Assembly: GCA_030740295.1 (NCBI GenBank)
Contig: JASLXP010000095.1
Span: forward strand, 1-22,834
Length of the DNA: 22,834 nucleotides
Source: Planctomycetota bacterium
Lineage (GTDB): Bacteria > Planctomycetota > PUPC01 > JACPCR01
Direction of reading: 5' to 3'
The position numbers and the translations under genes are program-made. Below are positions 1-7,811 of this stretch, one piece after another. How positions within the stretch are numbered: position 1 is the stretch's first letter; each line of letters opens with the position of its first letter. The notes under the pieces are model-generated. The model was given only the letters and a program-made list of their open reading frames with translations. It was not told where the DNA came from and searched no databases.

Positions 1-2
1 CG

Positions 3-3000
3 AAGGTCCTTATCGGCGAAAGCAAACTGACCAGAAGCCTCGGGCTTGAGAATAAGGATTTCAAGGAGCAGGAATACCTGATACGCAGTTGCGGCAACAT
101 GCTCGTTCTGATGGGCCACGATGAGCAGGAATTCGGGATCATCGATTACGAAGGCACCGGGCTTTGGCCCGACTTCAACATTTACTACGAGTGGAAAAAG
201 AAGCCGGAGCCCAGCAAGAAGATCGGGAGCGTTTACGCAGTCGATGAGTTCCTCGAGAGGTTCTGTGGCGTGCGTTGGTTCATGCCTGGAGAGATAGGCG
301 AGGTCTGTCCAAAACAGGACAGCCTTGCAGTCGCTAACGTAGATCTGCGACTTCGGCCGTGGTCGGACTATCGTTGGTATGGGCCCCAAAATTTTCGGGA
401 TTACTTCAGTTTCATCGGCTCCGGCAAGCCTGACGTCAGCTATGTCCAGAGGCACGGTCAGCGAGGGTGGCGAGCGATCAATCTCTTCATGATGCGAATG
501 AAGGTGGTGGGGACCGAAGCCTATGGGGCAAACCACTCGCTCATTGGTGAGTGGTTCAAGAATCGTTTTAAGGACAGGCCAGAAGTGTGGGACGGAATCA
601 AAGCCAAGGGATACGGTGACGACGTGAAGCAGCTTTGCCTCACCAGTGATTCGCTCTTGGATGTGGTCGTTCAGGATGCCAAAGACTATGCCGCGGCGAA
701 GACGAATCACGAACGAGCCCGAGGCCGATACTTCATGGTCATGGCCCATGATTACAGCAGCAGGTGGTGCAAGGGGGATGTGTGCTCGAAGGCGCTTCGG
801 AAAGACAGCGAACAGAGCTTCACCTTCTGGAGAGACGGCGCCAGCAATTACATGTGGGGCCTGGTTGACCGAGTCGCCAGACGGCTGAAGGCAGAGCTTC
901 CCGGTATGTGGGCGAGTTGCTGTGCGTACGCCGAATACACTCTTCCCCCCGATTTTGAACTGAGCGACAATGTGGCAGTCACGTTCTGTCGCGTGATGCC
1001 GGAATACTTCAGCCATCCCAAATACAAACCATTCGCGCGGAAATGGCTGACCGAGTGGTCAAAGCGGGTGCCGCGTCTGTACCTCTGGGAGTACTTCGAC
1101 CATATTCAGAGCAACGGCTTTGAAAAGTTCTTTCCAGGCATATTCCTGCATGAAATCGAGGATGACATCCGCTTCCTTCGCTCAATTGGTGTCAAGGGCG
1201 CTTTCAACGAGCTCAACAGCATCAGGAGCTGTGTGCCTAACTTTGCCCAGGATCATCTGAACCTCTACGTGTTTCTGAAACTGTTAAGCCAGGACCGGCA
1301 GGCTGACATCCGTTCCGAAGAGCTGTTCGACGATTACTGCAAGAAGTTTTACGGGCCCGCGGCTGAACCGATGAGCAGATTCTTTCGAAAGATGGAGGAA
1401 CGCTACACCAATCCCGCCAACTACAAGAGGGCTGAGGGCACGCCGGCTCATCAGCTCAGAGAGGTCAACTCCTGGGCGCGGGTTTGCCCTCCACGTACAC
1501 TCCGAGAACTTGGTGAAATGATCGACGAGGCTGGCTCTCTCGCGCTGGAACAGCCCTTCAGAGAAAGAGTCGAGCTCATACGCAGCGCGGTCTATGGCAT
1601 GATGGTCAAGAACGGTGAACGGTTCGCTTACGGGCACATTCGCAGCCAGAAGGCGGCAGGTCTCGGCTTCATCAATCGGCCATTCACGATCATCGGTGAC
1701 AATCCGGGCCACGTCCTCAATCCGGGACAATTCGATTTGGACAGCCAGGGGAATATCTACGTTCCGAGCTGGGATTCTCAAGAAGTGCTGAAGTTCAATC
1801 CCGAAGGCGAAGTCATCCTCCGAATACCTGCACGCCATGGCGCGCGTTGCGTCTGTGTTGACCGGCAAGGGAATCTCTACGTGGCGAGTTATCGAAGGGT
1901 TCTGAAGTACCGACCAGACGGAGCGAAAGCCTTCGATTTTGCCAGCGGCACGAAATGCTCTCTGGCCAAAGGAAAGGACGTACGGAGCATTGCTGTCAGC
2001 AACAACGGCGAGGTATGGCTCCTGGTCGGCCCCAATCTCATCGAGAGATATGACAAAGAGGGGCGACTTCTCGAAACGTCTCGTTTGCCCGGCGAAATAA
2101 AGTTGAAGCAGGCGAGGCACATCAAGTTCAACGGCGAGATTCTGGCAATCCTGGACAGCGCCCTCAGACGAATCTACCTCTACCATCTCGATGCAAACAG
2201 GCTCGAAGCTCTGGACATTCCCGGCAAGGCAGCCCTGTATTCCGGACTCGGCATGGATCGCAAGGGGAGAATCTACGTTGGCGTCTCAAATCGAATCATT
2301 ATTTTTGAGAAGCAAAAGGATGGGTATCAGAAATCCGGCGAGTTCCTGCCAAAGCATCCCTATCCCATCGATATCGAATTCGACTCAGATGAAAACGTTT
2401 TTGTCGCGACTGTGAAGGGCCTGACAAAATACGACCGGAAGTTCGAGCCGCTGCCCGATTTCAAAGGGGAGGCCGACCTTGGGGCTGACGGACTGAAAGA
2501 TGGGCAGTTTGCCTGTCCGATAGACCTCTGTGCCGACGGGCAGGACAACCTTTTCGTCTGCGATTTCAGTGACACGAAAGTGCAGAAGCTTACGCCCGGC
2601 GGGAACGTCGAGTGGGTGGCGCGAACAAAGCGTCGCTACAACTGTTGCATCACGATCGATGGGACCGGCAATCTCTACGTTGGCAACATGTCGTACCCCA
2701 TCGTGACCAAGCTTTCGCCTGATGGAAAGATTCTCTGGGAAAGAGGACGAGACTTCCTGAAAGGTTCCGTTCGGGGAATCGCATCGGTACCAGGCGGCCT
2801 CTACCTGGCCGAGTACGGGAAGTTCGACGGCCAATACTGCACTAAGCTCTGGAAGCTCACGTCTGAACTGGAGCCGGTCAAGGATTTTGGCTCCAATGGG
2901 TGGGTGTTCCTAGAGCTCGACGGCAAACGGCTCGCCGTAGCGAACAAGATTACAGTCGATGCCGCTGGCCACATTTACTGGCTGGCGGGATACCAGGGCA

Positions 3001-3356
3001 TCGTGAAGCTCAAGCCAGATGGAAGGCCGGCCAGAGATTTCATGAAGGGCACCACGCACATTCTGAATCTCAAGGGCAAACTCAGTTGGACCTGGGCGCC
3101 GGACCGGAAACTCGTTCACTTCTCGGATGTGGCCATCGCGAAAGATGGCACGTTTCTCGTACTGGACAGCAAGGATGACCGGATCGTGCGGATCGATAGC
3201 GAAGGAAGGTACAGGGGAGAGTTCGGCGCGACAGGGTACGGCCCGGGCCAGATGCGGAACATTTCAGCAGTAATCCTGTCTCCATCGGGCGTCCTCCACG
3301 TGGCAGACCGCGCCAACAGCCGCATCTACCGAATTCCAATAAGCAGTATCAAGTGA
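3..3356 (+). CDS. DUF4838-type glycosidase-like protein fused to an NHL beta-propeller (5' end missing)
   Basis: The reading frame is open from the first full codon, so the true start lies upstream; the ATG at 99 is internal, because sequence before it (VLIGES near residue 3) aligns with VLVG-type sequence in the paralogue at 15713. Visible residues 1-530 or so resemble DUF4838 proteins, which sit near alpha-glucuronidase-like barrels: CGVRWFMPGEIGEV matches FGVRWFLPGEFGEV in the paralogue, and a cysteine pair (WCKGDVC) lies where that protein has CFCKSC. From about residue 558 to the end, roughly ten NHL-type strands repeat (for example DSQGNIYVPS, DRQGNLYVAS, GTGNLYVGN, DSKDDRIVRI). NHL propellers usually bind protein or ligand; the fusion suggests a tethering or substrate-binding role (inference). 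Export is expected but the signal peptide is outside the window. The next gene overlaps its stop codon. Confidence 0.85.
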   Translation, partial: KVLIGESKLTRSLGLENKDFKEQEYLIRSCGNMLVLMGHDEQEFGIIDYEGTGLWPDFNIYYEWKKKPEPSKKIGSVYAVDEFLERFCGVRWFMPGEIGEVCPKQDSLAVANVDLRLRPWSDYRWYGPQNFRDYFSFIGSGKPDVSYVQRHGQRGWRAINLFMMRMKVVGTEAYGANHSLIGEWFKNRFKDRPEVWDGIKAKGYGDDVKQLCLTSDSLLDVVVQDAKDYAAAKTNHERARGRYFMVMAHDYSSRWCKGDVCSKALRKDSEQSFTFWRDGASNYMWGLVDRVARRLKAELPGMWASCCAYAEYTLPPDFELSDNVAVTFCRVMPEYFSHPKYKPFARKWLTEWSKRVPRLYLWEYFDHIQSNGFEKFFPGIFLHEIEDDIRFLRSIGVKGAFNELNSIRSCVPNFAQDHLNLYVFLKLLSQDRQADIRSEELFDDYCKKFYGPAAEPMSRFFRKMEERYTNPANYKRAEGTPAHQLREVNSWARVCPPRTLRELGEMIDEAGSLALEQPFRERVELIRSAVYGMMVKNGERFAYGHIRSQKAAGLGFINRPFTIIGDNPGHVLNPGQFDLDSQGNIYVPSWDSQEVLKFNPEGEVILRIPARHGARCVCVDRQGNLYVASYRRVLKYRPDGAKAFDFASGTKCSLAKGKDVRSIAVSNNGEVWLLVGPNLIERYDKEGRLLETSRLPGEIKLKQARHIKFNGEILAILDSALRRIYLYHLDANRLEALDIPGKAALYSGLGMDRKGRIYVGVSNRIIIFEKQKDGYQKSGEFLPKHPYPIDIEFDSDENVFVATVKGLTKYDRKFEPLPDFKGEADLGADGLKDGQFACPIDLCADGQDNLFVCDFSDTKVQKLTPGGNVEWVARTKRRYNCCITIDGTGNLYVGNMSYPIVTKLSPDGKILWERGRDFLKGSVRGIASVPGGLYLAEYGKFDGQYCTKLWKLTSELEPVKDFGSNGWVFLELDGKRLAVANKITVDAAGHIYWLAGYQGIVKLKPDGRPARDFMKGTTHILNLKGKLSWTWAPDRKLVHFSDVAIAKDGTFLVLDSKDDRIVRIDSEGRYRGEFGATGYGPGQMRNISAVILSPSGVLHVADRANSRIYRIPISSIK

Positions 3357-4681
3357 AGCCGGCATCCCAGCGATTCGAATCGGAACCTCGCGCCGGAGAG
3401 AATCTGCCGACCGTAGCGGCCCTGTGCAGCACTTACCATCCCCGATCCCATTCGCAGCATACGGTGGACAGATTCCTGATGGGCTATGAATACAACGGAC
3501 GGATGCACTACCCGCCGTTCCGAGTGGTTTCCATGTACGTCGATACAGCCCATCCGGAGGACATCAGCGAAACACGCTCGCAAGAGTACGGCTTCGATAT
3601 CTGGCCGGATATCAAATCTGCTCTCACACTGGGGAGCGAAGAACTGGCCGTAGATAATGTCCTTCTCGTCTGTGAGAACGGAGATTATCCGACGAACGAC
3701 AAGGGACAGATCCTGTATCCGAGATACGAGTTCTTCCAGGAAGTTGTAAGCGTCTTCCAAACCAGCCGACGGAGCGCACCGGTGTTCGTCGATAAACACC
3801 TCTCCTACGATTGGTCGAAAGCAAAATGGATGTACGACCAGCATCGCGCTTTGGGCTTTCCCATGCTGGCCGGGTCTTCACTGCCCGTAACGTGGCGTCT
3901 GCCCGCGCTCGAATTCCCGCGGGGCATCGAGTTGGAGGAAGCTGTTGTCGTTTACTGTGGTCACGTGGAGGCGTACGGCATTCACGCGTTGGAAGCCCTG
4001 CAGTGCATGGTCGAGCGCCGGAAGGACGCAGAAACCGGAATTGCAGCCGTGCAGTGCCTGGAAGGTGACGAGGTATGGCAGGCAGCAGAGGAGGGGCGAT
4101 GGTCGCGGGAATTATTGAATGCCGCGCTCCAACGGCGTCTGCCGCGCTCGATCGTTGAGGCGCGGAGCTCATGGTCACCGGAGGAACTGGAGGACGCATA
4201 CGCGGCCAGACCGTCTGCATCGGAAATCTCCCTGGAGGAAGCGGTCGAATCCCCCGCAGTGCTCCTCGTGGAGTATCGGGATGGCTTTCGGGCCGCGTGT
4301 GTTTACCTGGACCATCACATCAATGATTTCACTTTTGCAGCTCGCCTGAAGAATGGAGAGATTGCCTCAACCCTTTTCTTTCTCGGAGGGCCGCCGCAGT
4401 CGGCCTATCACGGGATTCAGGTTCACCACATTGAGAAGCTGTTCCAGACCGGCAAACCGAGCTATCCAGTCGAGAGAACTCTACTGACAACCGGGGCACT
4501 GTCTGCCCTGATGAACTCACGCGCGGCTGCTCACGAGCGGATCGAGACGCCCGAATTGGAGATCCACTACCAGGCACCAGAGAAGCCACAGTTTGAAAGC
4601 GGCCCCATGCCGTTCGTCTGTCCATGGTGTCCGAATGGCCGATACACTCCTGTTTCTCACGCACCACGTACAGGCGCGTGA
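3353..4681 (+). CDS. Conserved hypothetical protein, possibly Gfo/Idh/MocA-like
   Basis: This 442-residue protein starts at a GTG that overlaps the TGA of the upstream gene by four bases (GTGA), with no clear Shine-Dalgarno sequence, so translational coupling is likely. It begins with VAALCSTYHPRSHSQH near residue 21, followed by a run that reads like a nucleotide-binding half: VVSMYVD, then WPDIKSALTL, then VDNVLLVCENGDYP. That order recalls the Rossmann part of Gfo/Idh/MocA sugar oxidoreductases, but the usual GxGxxG and EKP motifs are not evident, so function is unproven. Later YPVERTLLTTGALSALM matches, from memory, an uncharacterised family seen in planctomycete-like genomes. No signal peptide or membrane segment; cytoplasmic. 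The final 20 or so residues carry CPWC and look like an extra tail. Sure that it is a gene, unsure of the fold. Confidence 0.8.
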   Translation: MKPASQRFESEPRAGENLPTVAALCSTYHPRSHSQHTVDRFLMGYEYNGRMHYPPFRVVSMYVDTAHPEDISETRSQEYGFDIWPDIKSALTLGSEELAVDNVLLVCENGDYPTNDKGQILYPRYEFFQEVVSVFQTSRRSAPVFVDKHLSYDWSKAKWMYDQHRALGFPMLAGSSLPVTWRLPALEFPRGIELEEAVVVYCGHVEAYGIHALEALQCMVERRKDAETGIAAVQCLEGDEVWQAAEEGRWSRELLNAALQRRLPRSIVEARSSWSPEELEDAYAARPSASEISLEEAVESPAVLLVEYRDGFRAACVYLDHHINDFTFAARLKNGEIASTLFFLGGPPQSAYHGIQVHHIEKLFQTGKPSYPVERTLLTTGALSALMNSRAAAHERIETPELEIHYQAPEKPQFESGPMPFVCPWCPNGRYTPVSHAPRTGA

Positions 4682-4855
4682 AGTTAGATAGTCAACAGGC
4701 CATCAAAGGAACCTGCGCAAGAAGATGAAGGGGAATTGGACCTGGTTGTTGTTCGGACTGATCGAGGATGGTTGTCTTGGAGAATGCACCAGGAAAATAA
4801 TCGAAAAACCGAATCACGACCTTACCATGGCTACACAACACACGAGGATCATCGA

Positions 4856-5923
4856 ATGGACTTCTTCGACCAAGACGTTTCAAACAAATCATCGGAAAGA
4901 CTCCAACTGGAGGTTAACGACTTCCAGCGTACGTACGGCAATGAGTTGGAAACCTACCTGGTCGGGCGGTGCTGTGCTGAATCGACAACCTGGGCGCGCG
5001 ATTACAGTTCCATCGAGGCCTACAACGAATCTGTCCAGCCGCATCGTGCGCTCTGGCAGGATATCCTCGGCCGGTTTGATGAAGACGCTGTCAGCGAAAC
5101 AGAAGAGCACACGAGATGTTTTCATGAAGGCGATGACTTCCAGGCGGAATGGGTCAAGTTCGAGTTTCTGCCCGGCGTTCACAGCCTCGCTGTCGTGGCC
5201 ACGCCTTCGAATTCTTCGGGGCAAACGCCAGTGGTGATCTGCCAGCACGGCATCGGCAGTTCCCCCTTCCATATATTCGGACACCTCGATAAATCGGGCG
5301 CCTACGGAGATTATGGAACTGTGCTCTTGAAGGCGGGCTTCGCGGTCGTGGCCCCGGTCAATCGATTGGGCGCCCCTGCCCGAAACAGGTTGGAACGCAT
5401 CGCGCATCTCGCCGGCGGCACGCTCTACGGGCTGGAATGCTTCAAGTTGGAAAGACTGATCGATTACCTGGAGACTCGCGACGACATGGACGCCTCAAGA
5501 CTGGGGATGTCCGGTCTCAGCCTTGGCGGAGCGGCCACCTTGCTCTGCACACCGGTCGTCGATCGGATCAAGGCTGCCTGCTCCGCGGCGTGGTTCAACC
5601 ATCGGCGCAAAAAGATGGTGATCATCGATCCCCGCTATTCGTGTTTTCTGACCACTTCGGAAGAGCACGCTTTCATTCCGGGATGGATGCCCGAATTCTC
5701 AGACAGCGATCTCGTGTCGCTCATTTGCCCGCGGCCATTCATGTCGCAGACAGGCAAGGCCGATGGAATCGCCTGGTGGCCGTTCGTGCTCGAAGAATGG
5801 GAACGATCTAAATCGCATTACGAGAAACTTGGCATCAGTGACCGGGCGGAGATGGTGCTGCACGACTCCGGACACGAAGTCGTGCCCTCGAAAATGGTGG
5901 AGTTTTTTACCAAGTGGCTTTAA
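4856..5923 (+). CDS. Alpha/beta-hydrolase (dienelactone hydrolase / acetylxylan-esterase-like)
   Basis: A serine hydrolase of about 355 residues. The nucleophile elbow is SGLSLGG with Ser222; the likely acid is Asp303 in TGKADG and the base His340 in HDSGHEV, in the usual order and spacing. PVVICQHGIG (about residues 125-134) is the oxyanion-side strand-turn. I chose the ATG at 4856, preceded by CGAGG at 9-10 nt, because the frame upstream (TTG 4736, ATG 4784) reads like non-coding sequence and has poorly placed ribosome-binding sites. No signal peptide, so it is probably cytoplasmic. Esters such as O-acetylated sugars are plausible substrates given the glycan-related neighbours, but this is inference. 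It lies 174 nt after the preceding gene and converges on the next one. Confidence 0.85.
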   Translation: MDFFDQDVSNKSSERLQLEVNDFQRTYGNELETYLVGRCCAESTTWARDYSSIEAYNESVQPHRALWQDILGRFDEDAVSETEEHTRCFHEGDDFQAEWVKFEFLPGVHSLAVVATPSNSSGQTPVVICQHGIGSSPFHIFGHLDKSGAYGDYGTVLLKAGFAVVAPVNRLGAPARNRLERIAHLAGGTLYGLECFKLERLIDYLETRDDMDASRLGMSGLSLGGAATLLCTPVVDRIKAACSAAWFNHRRKKMVIIDPRYSCFLTTSEEHAFIPGWMPEFSDSDLVSLICPRPFMSQTGKADGIAWWPFVLEEWERSKSHYEKLGISDRAEMVLHDSGHEVVPSKMVEFFTKWL

Positions 5924-6004
5924 GGGAAATTGGCCCTCTGTTTTGCTGGTCTTTCTGAGGCGGGCAGGGCTCTGGATGAACAAGTGAAGCGACTTGCCAG
6001 CAAT

Positions 6005-7561
6005 CTATTCGTTGACCGATACGCGAGTTTGATCGCCTGGTGTGATTTCTTCTTGCCGCCAATCTTCTTCCCCCTGCCAGCGCCACTTGAAGCGGGCCTT
6101 TTCCTCTCCGCCGTTGTAAAGCAGCATGTCCTTATCAGGCGAAACGAGCGATAGTATCTCTTCAGGCAGCCTGCACTTTCCTTCGTTGTCCTGTACTTCC
6201 AGCAACGGTACGACCTTGCTCTGAATTTCTCTGGTACCCAGTACCAGCGAGCCGTAGCAACCGGTCACCGCGCCCTGCCCCCAGTTTCGTCCATGCCCGG
6301 CGGCCACAGAGCAGATCGCGCCTCCCATATCCGCATGCTCCCGGCCACCCCGCAGAACGCGCCTGGCCATCATGAGTCTGGTTGATGCCGCCTTGAACGC
6401 GCGGCAGGCATGACTGACCTCGCCCGTCAACTGATAGGCCAGGGCATGTGTTGCAGTAGAAGGCTCTTGGGTTGGCACTACCGAACCATCCTCACTCCAA
6501 TGACCCCACCGAATCATGTCCGCCCTCTTTCCCACTCCTCCGCCGCGAATCTTGTATTCCTGCGGAAAAACCATCGCCAGCGGCTCTTCGCACTCAACAG
6601 GCATCTGACTGACTATCTCCCGCATTCTCGCATCCAGGGAATCGTCCTGAAACGTCCAGCGATAATAGCTCAACGCCGCCGCTCCAGGATCGACGTATGG
6701 ATCCAGCAGTTCGTCGACCAGTGGCTCCACGATCTTCAACGCGGCATCCCGAAAGATTTCATCGCCCGACAGGAGGAACAGGTCGCCAAGTGCATTAACC
6801 GCGCCCGATGCCAGCAGATTCTCTACTCCAGCCAACACGTTTCCTTTCTCATGATGGCTGTTCGCGGACATCGACTGCTGTTCCCTGGATTTCAGGTCTT
6901 TCTCGTAAAGACCATTTCCATCGCGGCCCCAAATCAGCGGCAGCGGCTGGTCGCCAGCGGCAAGCAATCGTTCGGCTCTCTTCCGCCCGTATCGAAGAGA
7001 CCAATCAAGGTATCGGTCCTCACCCGTCACCCGATGAGCGGCGAGGGCGATATGAATGAAACGGAAATGCTCCGCCAGTTCGAATGCGAACCGGGGCTCG
7101 TCACTCACGACACGGGTTCCAATCTGGTAGCCGAAAAACGTGTCCTTCTCGTAGTCGTACCACGCCGGAATTTCCTCGACCCAGTTGCCTATGTGATGGG
7201 CCGCATCCTCGATCAGCTTTGCGGCCAGCTCGTCATGCGGAAACATCCCCTGGTAGCGTGGCAGGAAGAGCAGGAATGGTTCAGTCCCATGATGCGCTTC
7301 CGCCACTGGCTCGTACCCGTGAAGACCCTCGGTCTCCACCCAGTTACTTAAATCGGCTAGCAGACTCTGGAACCGTTCCTGGATGCACTCATCGCCGGTG
7401 ATCAACTGGTGCGGAAACCAGGCAAGCGAGTAGTTTGCCTCATCCTCCCCGCCGCCATGTCTGCTCGGCCCGTCGACCTGAAGGCTGTGTCGCAACCATC
7501 GAGACAGTTCCTCCCGAAGACTGAGGTAGTGTTGATACGTTTCTTGAAGTCTGTTCATCAT
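6005..7561 (-). CDS. Probable alpha-helical-barrel glycosidase-like protein, cytoplasmic
   Basis: A protein of about 518 residues of unknown function. The ATG-ATG at 7561/7558 is preceded on the minus strand by GAGG six bases upstream, which beats the longer frame starting at 7624. It is rich in long amphipathic helices with aromatic-Gly turns (for example HFRFIHIALAAHRVTGEDRY, then NALGDLFLLSGDE), the look of (alpha/alpha)n toroid enzymes such as unsaturated glycuronyl hydrolases, epimerases and related glycosidases. I cannot assign it to a numbered GH family or name a catalytic residue. No signal peptide. It is transcribed against both neighbours, with a divergent 250-nt gap to the Asp-box gene, so the two may share control. 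A cytosolic enzyme finishing oligosaccharides made by the secreted neighbours is a reasonable guess only. Confidence 0.75.
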   Translation of the reverse strand: MMNRLQETYQHYLSLREELSRWLRHSLQVDGPSRHGGGEDEANYSLAWFPHQLITGDECIQERFQSLLADLSNWVETEGLHGYEPVAEAHHGTEPFLLFLPRYQGMFPHDELAAKLIEDAAHHIGNWVEEIPAWYDYEKDTFFGYQIGTRVVSDEPRFAFELAEHFRFIHIALAAHRVTGEDRYLDWSLRYGRKRAERLLAAGDQPLPLIWGRDGNGLYEKDLKSREQQSMSANSHHEKGNVLAGVENLLASGAVNALGDLFLLSGDEIFRDAALKIVEPLVDELLDPYVDPGAAALSYYRWTFQDDSLDARMREIVSQMPVECEEPLAMVFPQEYKIRGGGVGKRADMIRWGHWSEDGSVVPTQEPSTATHALAYQLTGEVSHACRAFKAASTRLMMARRVLRGGREHADMGGAICSVAAGHGRNWGQGAVTGCYGSLVLGTREIQSKVVPLLEVQDNEGKCRLPEEILSLVSPDKDMLLYNGGEEKARFKWRWQGEEDWRQEEITPGDQTRVSVNE

Positions 7562-7773
7562 TAGATTCCTCAATGTAACAAGCCGTTCATTTAACTGATG
7601 CAGAAACAGCAGCTCACGATGCACCCAAACTCAGGGTCCCTGCTGCGGAACGATTTCTTATGGCGTCGTGTTTAGTTCACCGGTACATCAGATACAAATG
7701 GCTCTCAGCAATCGTCCACGCCGTTCAGATGGCCAATGGGCTTTCTCTTTAGACGATGAGCTTTGCGTCGAAG

Positions 7774-7787
7774 GTGGCTTGAGCCAC
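7774..7787. promoter_or_regulatory. 14-bp palindrome upstream of the Asp-box protein gene
   Basis: GTGGCT-TG-AGCCAC is a perfect 6+2+6 inverted repeat, ending 24 nt before the ATG at 7812 and inside the 250-nt divergent gap. It could be a repressor operator or an mRNA hairpin near the ribosome-binding site. I see no convincing -35/-10 pair around it, so its role is a guess. Confidence 0.3.
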
Positions 7788-7811
7788 TCGTACAGGAATC
7801 AGGAACAACTC

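Noticed and set aside
1284..2186. 300-codon minus-strand open frame inside the DUF4838-NHL gene
   Set aside because: It is antisense to a clearly conserved coding region, has no recognisable domain, and is explained by high G+C codon bias.
4736..4855. Longer N-terminus for the alpha/beta hydrolase (TTG at 4736 or ATG at 4784)
   Set aside because: The extra 40 residues do not look like protein and the ribosome-binding sites are too close or missing; the ATG at 4856 has a properly spaced one.
5943..6003. Inverted repeat TTGCTGG/CCAGCAA enclosing a small hairpin (5981-5996) between convergent genes
   Set aside because: The arms are 7 bp apart by 47 nt and no T-run follows on either strand, so it is not a convincing terminator.
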